Source: Croceicoccus ponticola (lineage in GTDB: Bacteria; Pseudomonadota; Alphaproteobacteria; Sphingomonadales; Sphingomonadaceae). Taken from it: a stretch of 64,000 nucleotides of DNA. Below, piece by piece: positions 55,649-64,000 of this stretch. Where the stretch lies: positions 1 to 64,000 of the forward strand of contig NZ_RXOL01000001.1 of assembly GCF_004004515.1 (NCBI RefSeq), in the 5' to 3' direction. The notes beneath the pieces are model-generated. The model saw nothing but the letters and a program-made list of their open reading frames with translations. It made no database searches and was not told the origin of the DNA. The first letter of the stretch is position 1. Each line of letters begins with the position of its first letter. Made by a program: the position numbers and the translations under genes.

Positions 55649-56659
55649 ATGACAAGAACCCAGCTCAACTTTCGCCCCGCCGGCAGCGCCATTGCAGCTG
55701 CGCTGGCTATCGTTGCAACCCCGTCGATGGCTCAGGACGTCGCCGCCGATCTGGCGGATTCGATCCAGTCCGAAATAATAGTTCCGACCATCACATCGAG
55801 TAACACGCCGTCAGGGCAAGCCGATCTTGCGGAGGCCGGAGACCCTGCGTTGGCTTCGACCACAGCCGCTTCCCAAGGCACGTCCAGCCCGGCAGGTTCA
55901 AGCGCAGTCGGCAACGTCGCTGCGATCGAGCAATCATCTTCCTTTGCCGCCAACCCGACATCGAACCGCGAAAGTGCCGCGAATACCACACCCGTCCGCA
56001 TTGCCGACTTCGAACAAGCCGCACGTTCCGCTGATGTCGTCGTGATCGACAATGCCGAAAGCGCCGAAGGCGCGGCCGTACTCGCAACAGCGGAAAGCGC
56101 GAGGTCCCGTCCCGTCACGACTGGTCAGGAAGATAGCGAATCCGGGGCAAGCATGACGATGGCAGGCGGAGCCCTTGCGCTCGGCCTTGGCTTCGCAGGA
56201 TTGTTGTTGGCAGGTGCATCACGCCGTAGACGCCGGCCCTTGGCAAATGAGCCCGCGGCGGCTGGCAAAGTGAAGCCGGTTAGCCACCGCGATGGAGATG
56301 GTTACGTCACGTCCCCCGTTCGAACCGCGTCCAAACCTGCCTTTGCCGTTTCGGCATCCAATCCGGCCGCGGCCTATTCCAGCAAGTGGGACAGCACGAC
56401 TTTTGTCAACGCCTCGCCGTTGCTGGGCGCTCTGCCAAATGGCGCGCCACCGCGCACTCCCGATGGTCGCAAGGCGCTGATCGACAGGCTGGTTCGTGCA
56501 CGACCAGACCATGCCAATCCGTTCAGGTCGACGGGTGCCCGCCGCCGCAGGGCGCGGCTAATCGTCCAGAGCCTTACGCAGCGCATGGCAGACCAACCGC
56601 AAATCGATTTTCGACGCGTCTACGAATCGTTCGGTCGTCGCAGGACCGTAACGAGCTGA
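55649..56659 (+). CDS. signal-peptide protein with internal membrane helix, unknown function
   Basis: The 336-residue protein has a signal peptide (AAALAIVATPSMAQD, cut near residue 28), a low-complexity Ser/Ala/Thr-rich region to about residue 165, a membrane helix (MAGGALALGLGFAGLLLAGA) directly followed by RRRRR, and then a basic region of about 150 residues. The helix-plus-arginines resembles PEP-CTERM or GlyGly-CTERM sorting tails, but here it is internal. Function is unknown. Confidence 0.68.
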   Translation: MTRTQLNFRPAGSAIAAALAIVATPSMAQDVAADLADSIQSEIIVPTITSSNTPSGQADLAEAGDPALASTTAASQGTSSPAGSSAVGNVAAIEQSSSFAANPTSNRESAANTTPVRIADFEQAARSADVVVIDNAESAEGAAVLATAESARSRPVTTGQEDSESGASMTMAGGALALGLGFAGLLLAGASRRRRRPLANEPAAAGKVKPVSHRDGDGYVTSPVRTASKPAFAVSASNPAAAYSSKWDSTTFVNASPLLGALPNGAPPRTPDGRKALIDRLVRARPDHANPFRSTGARRRRARLIVQSLTQRMADQPQIDFRRVYESFGRRRTVTS

Positions 56660-56844
56660 TTCGCGCGATTAAGGGGCCGTTCGTAGCGATACGGGCGGCC
56701 CCAACTCCATCTAATCGGGGCAAAACACGTGTCGGGCCTCTCGCAAGGGCGCGGCTTTTCCCATATCTCCACCGCTATCCGACTGTGAGGACGCCTGTGT
56801 TTTCAGCGCGGAGCCATGATGCAATGTACGAGTTCGATTGATTT

Positions 56845-57429
56845 ATGCCTGATTGTCCCGCTTGGCTGGAAAACGCGCTTCCCGATGCTCGCGAGGGTGC
56901 GGGCGCGCTCACCGTGGCGCGGCTCGGTAACGCGGACCTGGTTGGCGCCGGGGGGCTTAAGCTGACCAGCGTCGCGTTTGGCGATGGGGAAGCACTCGAC
57001 CCCAGCTTTACCGCCGACGAAGAGGATGCGGCCGCTCCACCGCTGGAATGGAGCCAGCCGCCTGCCGGTACTCAGGAAATGGTGCTGGTGGTCGAAGATG
57101 CCGACGCTGGCGCCAAGTGCCATTGGCTTGTTTTCGGCCTGACGGCTCAGCGCGGCAAGCTGATGGAAGGTGAAGTTCCGCCACGGGCCGGCAAGAATGC
57201 CGCTGGCAAGGCTGAATGGCTGCTTCCCGCTCCAGCAGAAGACGAGGAACCGCACCATTATATATTCCAGCTTTTTGCGCTTGATGCGCCGATCGGGTTG
57301 AGCCCCGGTGCATCGCGCAAGGCGCTGGTCGAGGCGATGGAGGGGCATGTCCTTTCCGTGGCGTTGCTGACGGGCACATATGCCCGAGACAAAGAGATCG
57401 AGGACTGGGACGACCTCGAGGTGGAATAA
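56845..57429 (+). CDS. YbhB/YbcL family PEBP-like protein
   Basis: The 194-residue protein belongs to the phosphatidylethanolamine-binding protein fold, seen in LKLTSVAFGDGEALDPSFTA, PPLEWSQPPAGTQEMVLVVEDADA, CHWLVFGL and YIFQLFALDAPIGL. No signal peptide is present. Bacterial members have no agreed role. It precedes the SWIB gene by 41 bases on the same strand. Confidence 0.93.
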   Translation: MPDCPAWLENALPDAREGAGALTVARLGNADLVGAGGLKLTSVAFGDGEALDPSFTADEEDAAAPPLEWSQPPAGTQEMVLVVEDADAGAKCHWLVFGLTAQRGKLMEGEVPPRAGKNAAGKAEWLLPAPAEDEEPHHYIFQLFALDAPIGLSPGASRKALVEAMEGHVLSVALLTGTYARDKEIEDWDDLEVE

Positions 57430-57470
57430 GTCCGCCCCGATCAGTTCCGAATTTGAAGGGAGCCGAAAAA

Positions 57471-57722
57471 ATGGCCGCCAAGAACAATGCGATCAACAAG
57501 CCTGTGCCGGTTTCGCCGACGCTTGAGGAAATCGTCGGCAAGGGGCCGATGTCCCGTGGCGAGGTGACTTCGAAGGTGTGGGAATACATCAAGAAGCACG
57601 ATCTTCAGGCCAAGGACGATCGGCGCATGATCGAACCCGACGCAAAGTTGGGCGCAGTCATCGGCACCGAGAAGATCTCGATGTTCAAGATGACTGCCGC
57701 GGTGTCGAAGCACCTCGGTTAA
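57471..57722 (+). CDS. SWIB/MDM2 domain protein
   Basis: An 83-residue protein that is almost only a SWIB domain: PVPVSPTLEEIVGKGPMSRG, VWEYIKKHDLQAKDDRRMIE, PDAKLGAVIG and ISMFKMTAAVSKHL. In eukaryotes the fold serves chromatin remodelling; stand-alone bacterial copies occur in several proteobacteria and chlamydiae, role uncertain. AAGGGAG lies before the ATG. The stop shares TTAA with the convergent DoxX gene. Confidence 0.92.
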   Translation: MAAKNNAINKPVPVSPTLEEIVGKGPMSRGEVTSKVWEYIKKHDLQAKDDRRMIEPDAKLGAVIGTEKISMFKMTAAVSKHLG

Positions 57723-58183
57723 TTCGAAAGTCTCTGCCGGCGGGGCCAGTCGATGACCCCGCCGGACCAGAGCGCCAGCCAGATCAGCACTGGTTGCAGG
57801 AGCATTCTGGGCACGTGATAAGCCCATAGAGAGCGCTCTATCCACGCCCCGTCGGGACGCGTGAAATCCATGACCATGTGATTCACGTTGGCTGGCCAGA
57901 CGCAGAGCGCATAAGCCGCAAGGCCAATCGCGCCCATCTGGCGCAGCCGCATGCTCATCGGTTGCAAGAGCGCGATCGCACCCAGCAATTCCGCGACGCC
58001 TGTCAAGAATACGACGGGTCCGGGCCATGGCACCCAGTTCGGCATTATTTTCAGGAACGGGGCCGGGCTCGCCAGATGGGCAACGCCTGCAAAGCCGTAA
58101 AAAATCGCCAGAAGCCAGCGTGCCGCTGCGCGGAGCCGAGTGTTTCGCGAGTTCGTCACGCGAGGGGGTTTTTTAAGGTTCAT
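57719..58183 (-). CDS. DoxX-like membrane protein
   Basis: The 154-residue protein has four membrane helices and resembles the DoxX/DUF4267 group (WLLAIFYGFAGVAHLASPAP, VFLTGVAELLGAIALL). Members often act with thiol or oxygen-stress proteins, but the role is not established. ATG at 58183 (MNLKKPPRV) is chosen; the longer frame upstream covers the channel gene end. Sits downstream of the channel gene. Confidence 0.85.
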   Translation of the reverse strand: MNLKKPPRVTNSRNTRLRAAARWLLAIFYGFAGVAHLASPAPFLKIMPNWVPWPGPVVFLTGVAELLGAIALLQPMSMRLRQMGAIGLAAYALCVWPANVNHMVMDFTRPDGAWIERSLWAYHVPRMLLQPVLIWLALWSGGVIDWPRRQRLSN

Positions 58184-58269
58184 GCGCGGACCATGGTCGC
58201 GAAGCCATGTGCAGGGCAATGCCGATCTGCTGAATGCAACAACCGTGCTGATCCGATCAGGGGCGGACC

Positions 58270-58734
58270 CTACCGCTCCTTCAGATCGATCCTGCCAAGA
58301 AAGCGAACGAAATAGGCGGTCGACCAACCGAGCAAGATGATCCCGCAGATCCCTTCGAGTGCGCCGATGACGCGCCAGTTTCTGGCCATGGCGACATCGT
58401 CATATCCGATCGTGCCGTAAGAAATGATCGAATAGTAGATCGCGGTTTCCAGCGTCGGGAAAGCGTTCACCATCCGAAAAAACAGCGCGAAGAGCCAGAT
58501 TTCGACGCCGTGCAGGACGAACAGCGAATAGACGATAGCAAGCGTGACTGCGATTCCGCGCACCGACACAGGCGGAAAGTGATCCCCGCGCTGATCGGAA
58601 TCGGAAGTGGTGACGAAATGAGTGATTGTCGCCAAACCGATGCCGTGGACCGTCACGCACAGCATGATCATCGCCGTCGACCAGCTGAGCTGCGGCAACA
58701 ACATTTCGATTGATTCTACGGTGTTGCCTTCCAA
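58270..58734 (-). CDS. two-pore-type ion channel domain protein
   Basis: The 154-residue protein has helices near residues 15-35, 55-80 and 115-140 and a pore loop AIYYSIISYGTIGYDDVA, where TIGYD parallels the potassium filter TVGYGD. It may be a K+ channel subunit, but the second Gly is Asp-Asp, so ion selectivity is uncertain. TTG at 58734 is chosen for its GGGAGG site six bases upstream; TTG 58758 is an alternative. Confidence 0.75.
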   Translation of the reverse strand: MEGNTVESIEMLLPQLSWSTAMIMLCVTVHGIGLATITHFVTTSDSDQRGDHFPPVSVRGIAVTLAIVYSLFVLHGVEIWLFALFFRMVNAFPTLETAIYYSIISYGTIGYDDVAMARNWRVIGALEGICGIILLGWSTAYFVRFLGRIDLKER

Positions 58735-58782
58735 GGCGACCCTCCCATCCACGGTCAAATGTACGGATCAGTTCCCAAACCC

Positions 58783-59208
58783 TTAACGCTCGACCGACAA
58801 TAGGGAGAGCGTCGTTTCATCCCGTGTCCCGTCGTAAAAGTTAGCCAGTATGTCGGCAAATGGCTTGGGTTCTGCGGCGACCTGCTCGAACAGGGTCATG
58901 CTGCTTTTAAGCTTCATGGCGTCGACGGGTCCCAAAATGTCCGCGGCAGTGCGTCGACCGGCCCAATTCATCATGGCCGCGCAACAATTCAGAAGGCGGG
59001 GCCCGAGAATAGGATGGCCGAGGAAGCTTAGCGCCTCATCGGCACTGGAAATACCATAGAATTGTGCAGTCGCGCTTCGCCCAAGACCGGCCAGTTGAGG
59101 AAAGACGAACCACATCCAGTGCGATCGTTTTTGGCCTGCGCGTAATTGATGCAACGCGGTTGGGAAAACCTCCTCCTGCGCCTCCACGAACCGATCGAGC
59201 ATAGACAT
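58783..59208 (-). CDS. DUF1810 family protein
   Basis: A 141-residue DUF1810 (YbiA/NADAR-unrelated, calpastatin-like name) protein: MSMLDRFVEAQEEVFPTALH, QKRSHWMWFVFPQLAGLG, GHPILGPRL and DAMKLKSSMTLFE. Function is unknown. The ATG at 59208 lies seven bases after the stop of the small 59-residue gene, so it is probably the last gene of that operon. Confidence 0.92.
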   Translation of the reverse strand: MSMLDRFVEAQEEVFPTALHQLRAGQKRSHWMWFVFPQLAGLGRSATAQFYGISSADEALSFLGHPILGPRLLNCCAAMMNWAGRRTAADILGPVDAMKLKSSMTLFEQVAAEPKPFADILANFYDGTRDETTLSLLSVER

Positions 59209-59215
59209 CCTGCGG

Positions 59216-59395
59216 TCAGTTCTTTTGGTTCGACATGGCTTTGCGTTTTGCCGCGGCGTATTCGGCGAATTCTTTTTCGGTCATGGTGATGTACTGATAA
59301 TTGGCCGTTCCCTGAAGCGGGTCAGGGTGCCCGTCACAGCACTTCTTAGATGACGCCTTCCCGGTCAGGTCCCGAACGTTAGAACCAACCGTCAT
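59216..59395 (-). CDS. 59-residue protein, unknown
   Basis: A short gene between the Tudor-like and DUF1810 genes: starts MTVGSNVRDLTGKASSKKCC, then DGHPDPLQGTANYQYITM and a helical TEKEFAEYAAAKRKAMSNQK. A Cys-Cys pair and HPDP are notable. Its ATG overlaps the previous stop (ATGA) and its stop lies seven bases before the next start, which argues it is a true gene. Confidence 0.7.
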   Translation of the reverse strand: MTVGSNVRDLTGKASSKKCCDGHPDPLQGTANYQYITMTEKEFAEYAAAKRKAMSNQKN

Positions 59396-59619
59396 GATTT
59401 TGCCGCCTGTAACTCGGAACCGAGCTTCAGTACCTCGTCGCCATCTTCCTGAGCGATGAGGTAAGCCGGGTTATCTTCGGTGCCGTGGCGAACTATCAGG
59501 CTGCCCTTAAGGGTGCGTTGCACGTCACGCTCGAACCGTTCCCTGACTTGACCTGATCCCGTACCGTTGCCCCACGACCACTTCACGTGCTGGTAATGGC
59601 GGTATTTATTGGCTGACAT
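59392..59619 (-). CDS. HVA1/Tudor-like (DUF2945) protein
   Basis: A 75-residue protein matching the hypervirulence-associated TUDOR-like family: YRHYQHVKWSWGNGTGSGQV, RERFERDVQRTL, IVRHGTEDNPAYLIAQEDGD and EVLKLGSEL. Function is unknown. Starts by TGATG overlap with the preceding membrane-protein gene, and its stop overlaps the next start. Confidence 0.82.
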   Translation of the reverse strand: MSANKYRHYQHVKWSWGNGTGSGQVRERFERDVQRTLKGSLIVRHGTEDNPAYLIAQEDGDEVLKLGSELQAAKS

Positions 59620-59858
59620 CAGTCCACCTGTTCGGCCGCGCTGCCGTCGGCAGCACCCGCCTGCGCCTGATTGGCGGTCAGTTCCGAGCCGCTGGGCGTC
59701 GGATTGTCGACGGAAGCCGCGCCGGTCATCCACACGATCGACATGGCGATCACGGCAAGAACAAGGCTGATGGCAAGAACATAACGGACGATGTGTGGCG
59801 TACTGCCACCGCGGGCTTCATTCGTAGTGACGTCGACTTCTTCGCCGTGACGTTCCAT
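59619..59858 (-). CDS. small single-helix membrane protein
   Basis: A 79-residue protein with one membrane helix near residues 26-45 (VLAISLVLAVIAMSIVWMTG) and an Ala/Ser-rich, probably periplasmic tail. AGGAG lies six bases before the ATG. It heads a four-gene operon of tiny proteins. No family recognised. Confidence 0.65.
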   Translation of the reverse strand: MERHGEEVDVTTNEARGGSTPHIVRYVLAISLVLAVIAMSIVWMTGAASVDNPTPSGSELTANQAQAGAADGSAAEQVD

Positions 59859-59921
59859 GCATAACTCCTGTTTTTCGCGTCTTGCGACCGATGGCGCCGC
59901 CGGGGGCGCCGGGTTCTAGGC

Positions 59922-59961
59922 AAAAACGCACCCTTTGGCGGTTTCGTTCCGCCAAGAGGGT
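59922..59961 (-). terminator. dapD terminator
   Basis: Arms ACCCTTTGGCGG and CCGCCAAGAGGGT (one bulge) around TTTCGTT form a 12-bp stem; on the minus strand it is followed by GCGTTTTTGCC. It lies 25 bases beyond the dapD stop. Confidence 0.85.
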
Positions 59962-59986
59962 CAGGAGTAGTCGCGTATCGCGGAGA

Positions 59987-60829
59987 TCAGGGGCGAAGCA
60001 GTTCGTTGATGCTTGTTTTCGAACGAGTTTGCGCATCGACCGTCTTTACGATCACAGCGCAATAAAGCGATGGGCCGGGCGTCCCGTCGGGAAGCGGCTT
60101 GCCGGGCATTGCGCCGGGAACGACGACAGAAAACGGGGGCACCTTGCCCATGTGTATTTCGCCGGTTGCCCGGTCGACGATGCGTGTCGACGCGCCAAGG
60201 TAAACGCCCATCGAAAGCACGGCGCCTTCGCCGACATGCACGCCCTCGGCCACTTCGGCGCGCGCACCGATGAAGCAATTGTCCTCGATGATGACAGGTC
60301 CGGCCTGCAAAGGTTCAAGCACGCCGCCGATGCCTGCGCCGCCCGACAAGTGCACGTTCTTGCCGATCTGCGCGCATGATCCCACCGTGGCCCAGGTATC
60401 GACCATCGTACCTTCGTCGACGAAAGCGCCGATGTTGACAAAGCTCGGCATCAGCACGACGCCCCGGCCAATGTGGCTGCCCCGCCGCGCGACCGCGCCA
60501 GGCACGACGCGGAATCCGGCCTCGGCAAATCGCGTATCGCTCCAGCCCGAAAACTTCGAAGGCACTTTGTCATAAGCAGGCGCGCCGGCCGAACCGTCGG
60601 GCACAATCTCGTTCTCATTGAGACGGAAAGATAGAAGCACCGCCTTCTTCAACCACTGGTTGACGACCCATGCGCCGTCCTTCTTTTCCGCCACGCGCGC
60701 TTCGCCGCAGTCCAGCATGGCGATCGCTTTTTCGACATGTTCGCGCACTTCGAAGTTTTCGGGCGTGATGTTCGCGCGATCTTCGAAAGCGGCGTCGATT
60801 GCGGCGATCAGGGTGGCGTTGTCGGACAT
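59987..60829 (-). CDS. dapD: 2,3,4,5-tetrahydropyridine-2,6-dicarboxylate N-succinyltransferase
   Basis: A 280-residue left-handed beta-helix acyltransferase of lysine/diaminopimelate synthesis. It shows hexapeptide repeats ([40 protein letters not shown]), the [20 protein letters not shown] active region and [14 protein letters not shown] near the C-terminus. AAGGAAA precedes the ATG at 60829. Followed by a strong terminator. Confidence 0.96.
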   Translation of the reverse strand: MSDNATLIAAIDAAFEDRANITPENFEVREHVEKAIAMLDCGEARVAEKKDGAWVVNQWLKKAVLLSFRLNENEIVPDGSAGAPAYDKVPSKFSGWSDTRFAEAGFRVVPGAVARRGSHIGRGVVLMPSFVNIGAFVDEGTMVDTWATVGSCAQIGKNVHLSGGAGIGGVLEPLQAGPVIIEDNCFIGARAEVAEGVHVGEGAVLSMGVYLGASTRIVDRATGEIHMGKVPPFSVVVPGAMPGKPLPDGTPGPSLYCAVIVKTVDAQTRSKTSINELLRP

Positions 60830-61032
60830 GGCGTTTCCTTGCAATGCCGGGCGTCCGCCGATCGGGCGGGGCAGGGCGGGATCATCTCGATTTGCCGCCT
60901 ATCGCCAGAAGTCCGTTCGGGCAACCATGCTTAGGGCTGCGTCGGGGACTTCCCGTCGGAACATTCACCATTTATCCATCCGGCTGTGGTATCGATAATG
61001 GCAGCAACACGCGCCAGGGACGCAGACTGGAC

Positions 61033-63465
61033 ATGATGACGGTACAGCCGCCTTCCGAGGTGTTTCGCGGGATTTTCGCCGCGATCACGATGACTTCGAC
61101 CCTTGCGCTTGCAGCTTGCGGCGGGGGAGCGAGCAGCGGCGGCGGCGTCATTTCGACACCCGCCCCTGCGCCAGCGCCTAGCCCGACACCCAGTCCCACT
61201 CCCAGCCCGACGCCCACCCCGACGCCCACCCCGACACCAACACCCGCTCCGACACCAACACCGTCGAGCATCTTCGACACTCAGGAATATCGGGATTCGG
61301 ACGGTCCGGCCCAGCATAACGCGATTACCGCGTGGCAGGACGGCAAGACCGGCAGGGGCGTGGCCATCGGCATCATCGACACCGGGATCGACATTGACAG
61401 TCCCGAATTTACCGGGCGCATCTCCGCGTCGTCGCAGGACGTAGCGGGCAGCCGAAGCGTGGACGACAGCGACGGGCACGGTACGCAAGTCGCGCTGGTC
61501 GCGGCGGCGGCGCGAAACGGTAGCGGCATAATGGGCATCGCCTATAATGCGACGATCGTGGCGCTTCGCGCGGACGAACCGGGGACTTGCGACATTGTCG
61601 ACCCGACCGACTCTTCGACCGGGTGCAGCTTTACCGACCCCGCCATCGCCAAGGGCATAGATGTGGCCGTGACCTCTGGCGCCAGGATCGTGAACCTGTC
61701 GCTGGGCGGTTCGGCCCCGTCGCAGGCCGTGCTCGACGCGATCACCCGCGCCGGGGAGGCAGGACTGGTTGTCGTCGTATCGGCCGGTAACGAAGGCGAT
61801 TCGACCGACCCGGCGATCGACCCGAACAATCCCGACCTGTTTGCATCGGCTCTGCGCGCAGCGGCCCCCGATAACGTGATCATCGTCGGATCGGTCAATG
61901 GCAGGGACCAGATCTCCGGCTTCAGCAATCGTGCGGGTAACGAAGCGGCCTTCTACATCACCGCCCGGGGGGAGGATGTCTGTTGCGCCTATAAGGATGG
62001 CGAAATCTTCGTCGAGACGACGGGCGGCGTGCGGTACGTCTATACGATGTACGGCACGAGCTTTTCCGCACCGCAAGTCGCGGGCGCGGCGGCACTGCTG
62101 GCACAAGCCTTCCCCAACCTCACCGGAGCGGAGATCGTCGATCTGATCTTTGCGGGTGCGCGCGACGCAGGCGATGCAGGGATCGACGCAGTCTATGGCC
62201 ACGGCGTGCTCGATATCGCGCGTTCGTTCTCGCCGCAGGGCCAGACGTCGCTTGCCGGCACCTCAACTCAGGTCGCACTTGGCGAAGGCGCTGGGGTGTT
62301 GAGCCCGGCGATGGGCGATGCGATGCGGCGGGCGAGCCTGGGGGTAGTCGTGCTCGATGGGTACGACCGCGCTTACGGTATCGACCTTGCCGGGAATATC
62401 GGCAGCGCTCGGGTCGAACCGAAGCTTTATGGCGCTGTGACGGGACGGACGCAGGCGTTGACAACAAACCAGGGTGCGACGTCGCTGGCGTTCACGGTCG
62501 CGCCCGGCATGGTGCGGGCGCCATCGCCGGTGCCCCTCCGGCTCGACATGGAAAACGTCGATCGCGCGCGGCTTCTGGCCGGGCGGATCGGAGCCAGGAT
62601 TTCGCCACAGACCGACTTTTCCTTTGCCTTGCGCGAAGGGGCCAGGGGGCTGGAGGCGGGAATGGCAGGACATTCCCGCCCGGCATTCCTGGTGGCGGGA
62701 GAGGGTGGCAACGAACTTGGCTTCGTCGCACGGCGGGACGGCGCGGTCGCGGTGAGGCACGGGTTCAAGGGGTTGGGCGGTCAATTCGGCCTGACCGCCT
62801 CGGCAGAAAGCGGAGAGGCTTGGAGCGATCCGTTCGGCGACGGCGTCCGTGCGCGGGGCAAGCGTGGCAATTTCGCGCGATATGCAACGAAGCTGGACTG
62901 GGATCGTGATGCGCTCGCCTTTTCGGTCGGCGCAAGCTGGCTTGCGGAATCCGAAACGGTGCTGGGCGCGCGGTTTGGCGACACCATCGGCACGGGCGGG
63001 GCGGACACGCTGTTCCTCGATGCCGGTGCGTCCTTCCATCCCGCCGATGATTGGCTGGTGACGCTGGACTACCGCCGGGGCTTCTCCCGGTCCGGAGCGG
63101 CAGGCCTGATCGCCGGCTCCGCCTTTCAGAGCAGTGCGTGGAGCGCCGATGTCCAGCGAACCGGTCTATTTGCAAGGGGAGACGGTCTGGCCTTCCGGAT
63201 ATCGCAGCCACTGCGGATCGAAACGGGCGGGCTGAACCTCAACCTGCCGGTTGGCTACGATTATGCTACCGAAAGCACGACGTTTGGGCGTCGGGAACTG
63301 TCGCTGACGCCAAGCGGTCGGGAAATGACGAGCGAGTTGCGCTGGTTCGGACCTTTCGCGGGCGGCAGTCTGACCGCGAGCGTGTTCTACCGCGCCGATC
63401 CCGGTCACATCACTTCAATCAGAGAGGACAGGGGCGCCGCCGTGCGTTGGTCGGCCGGTTTCTAG
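61033..63465 (+). CDS. subtilisin-like serine protease autotransporter, lipoprotein
   Basis: An 810-residue protein. The lipobox LALAAC (Cys29) is followed by a Pro-Thr repeat linker (about residues 42-78), then a peptidase S8 domain: Asp116 (IGIIDTGID), His149 ([10 protein letters not shown]), oxyanion Asn in SAGNEG, and Ser343 (MYGTSFSAP). The C-terminal part is a beta-barrel-like autotransporter domain ending AVRWSAGF. This is the layout of NalP/SphB1 lipoprotein proteases at the cell surface. Two adjacent ATGs (61033, 61036) are possible. Confidence 0.9.
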   Translation: MMTVQPPSEVFRGIFAAITMTSTLALAACGGGASSGGGVISTPAPAPAPSPTPSPTPSPTPTPTPTPTPTPAPTPTPSSIFDTQEYRDSDGPAQHNAITAWQDGKTGRGVAIGIIDTGIDIDSPEFTGRISASSQDVAGSRSVDDSDGHGTQVALVAAAARNGSGIMGIAYNATIVALRADEPGTCDIVDPTDSSTGCSFTDPAIAKGIDVAVTSGARIVNLSLGGSAPSQAVLDAITRAGEAGLVVVVSAGNEGDSTDPAIDPNNPDLFASALRAAAPDNVIIVGSVNGRDQISGFSNRAGNEAAFYITARGEDVCCAYKDGEIFVETTGGVRYVYTMYGTSFSAPQVAGAAALLAQAFPNLTGAEIVDLIFAGARDAGDAGIDAVYGHGVLDIARSFSPQGQTSLAGTSTQVALGEGAGVLSPAMGDAMRRASLGVVVLDGYDRAYGIDLAGNIGSARVEPKLYGAVTGRTQALTTNQGATSLAFTVAPGMVRAPSPVPLRLDMENVDRARLLAGRIGARISPQTDFSFALREGARGLEAGMAGHSRPAFLVAGEGGNELGFVARRDGAVAVRHGFKGLGGQFGLTASAESGEAWSDPFGDGVRARGKRGNFARYATKLDWDRDALAFSVGASWLAESETVLGARFGDTIGTGGADTLFLDAGASFHPADDWLVTLDYRRGFSRSGAAGLIAGSAFQSSAWSADVQRTGLFARGDGLAFRISQPLRIETGGLNLNLPVGYDYATESTTFGRRELSLTPSGREMTSELRWFGPFAGGSLTASVFYRADPGHITSIREDRGAAVRWSAGF
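61154..61266 (+). repeat. Pro-Thr-coding short repeat in protease linker
   Basis: Repeated units like CCGACGCCCACC and CCGACACCAACA encode a (Pro-Thr/Ser/Ala) run of about 36 residues. Such repeats are prone to length change between strains. Confidence 0.7.
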
Positions 63466-63507
63466 GCACACGGCGGAGCATGCAGCGGCATTCTGGCGGA
63501 GGACCCA

Positions 63508-64000
63508 TCAGGCTCCTGGCGGAGGGCCGGCCATCAGTTCGCGGACAAAACGGACGAGGCCGGTCTGGCGTTCGCGGCGCATGCGTTCGGCGTGCAGGAT
63601 TTCGCGAACCTGCGCAAAGCAGCGGTCGATGTCGTCGTTGACCACGACGTAGCGATATTCGGACCAATGGCTTATTTCGGCACGCGCCCGTTCCATCCGG
63701 GCATCGATGACCTTTGCATCATCGGTGCCGCGAGCGATCAGGCGACGGCGCAGTTCGTCGATGCTGGGCGGGAGTATGAACACGGGGACGACGTCTTCGC
63801 TCGCGCGTTGGTTGAGCTGTTGCGTTCCCTGCCAGTCGATGTCGAACAGGAAATCCTTGCCGTCCTTCATCCCGTTCCAGATATGCGCCTTTGGCGTGCC
63901 GTAGCTGTGACCGAAGACGTGCGCCCATTCGAGAAACTCGTGCTCTTCGACCATGCGGTCGAATTCGGGTTGCGGCACGAAGTGGTAGTCCTTGCCCTCG
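63508..64000 (-). CDS. gmk: guanylate kinase, 3' part (runs off the window)
   Basis: The visible 160-plus residues cover the GMP-binding and C-terminal part of Gmk: EGKDYHFVPQPEFD, FLEWAHVFGHSYGTPK, LFDIDWQGTQQL, VPVFILPPSIDELRRRLIAR and the SHWSEYRYVVVNDD block. The N-terminal P-loop is beyond the right edge. It phosphorylates GMP to GDP. The stop lies 42 bases from the autotransporter end, tail to tail. Confidence 0.95.
   Translation of the reverse strand, partial: EGKDYHFVPQPEFDRMVEEHEFLEWAHVFGHSYGTPKAHIWNGMKDGKDFLFDIDWQGTQQLNQRASEDVVPVFILPPSIDELRRRLIARGTDDAKVIDARMERARAEISHWSEYRYVVVNDDIDRCFAQVREILHAERMRRERQTGLVRFVRELMAGPPPGA

Noticed and set aside
61154-61266. CRISPR-like repeat array
   Set aside because: The repeats are short, contiguous and in frame, coding a Pro-Thr stalk of a protease; there are no spacers.

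Overview
The window looks like a chromosome segment from a pigmented sphingomonad (order Sphingomonadales; the genus cannot be fixed from sequence alone). Grounds: high GC with strong GC3 bias, three large TonB-dependent outer-membrane receptors embedded in catabolic gene sets, a crtY-crtI-crtB carotenoid block, a CysD/CysNC fusion sulfate-activation operon, a DapD lysine step and many genes joined by 4-bp stop/start overlaps. Over sixty protein genes, the 3' part of an initiator tRNA, a TPP riboswitch and several hairpins can be supported.

Layout. 1-1085: end of tRNA-fMet with a terminator, a small membrane protein and a TatA-like protein. 1144-5000: CorA channel with a methyltransferase, then a flavin-binding protein/VOC protein pair divergent from a LysR regulator. 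5042-13857: first catabolic block on the minus strand (esterase, SDR, TonB receptor, FAD-linked oxidase, MFS carrier, AraC and GntR regulators); a repeated 12-mer lies before both the receptor and the AraC gene. 14022-34694: HNH protein, then a large second catabolic block: ketosteroid-dehydrogenase-like flavoprotein, ThuA-like protein, Old Yellow Enzyme, P450, TonB receptor, acyl-CoA ligase, MFS carrier, TetR, three-enzyme SDR/thioesterase group, VOC protein, PQQ alcohol dehydrogenase lipoprotein, another TonB receptor and another TetR. Together these can import, oxidise, CoA-activate and process a hydrophobic cyclic or branched compound; the substrate cannot be read from sequence.

34819-43886: degenerate GGDEF-like protein, cysD-cysNC-cysQ (PAPS formation and PAP recycling), a YoaK-type membrane protein, aroQ and crtYIB. 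44042-47072: MipA-type outer-membrane protein and riboswitch-controlled thiC. 47092-48973: a compact minus-strand cassette of four overlapping genes, three of them conspicuously AT-rich (unknown protein, minimal nucleotidyltransferase, membrane-anchored unknown protein, DUF2726 protein). It is the best candidate here for an undescribed system, possibly defence or toxin-antitoxin-like, but this is inference.

49214-64000: mostly housekeeping and small conserved genes: HTH protein, lipoproteins, YaiI, PhnA-like, PfkB kinase, GMC oxidoreductase, PEBP, SWIB, DoxX, a two-TM channel, a four-gene operon of tiny proteins, dapD with a clear terminator, a lipoprotein subtilisin autotransporter and the 3' part of gmk running off the right edge.
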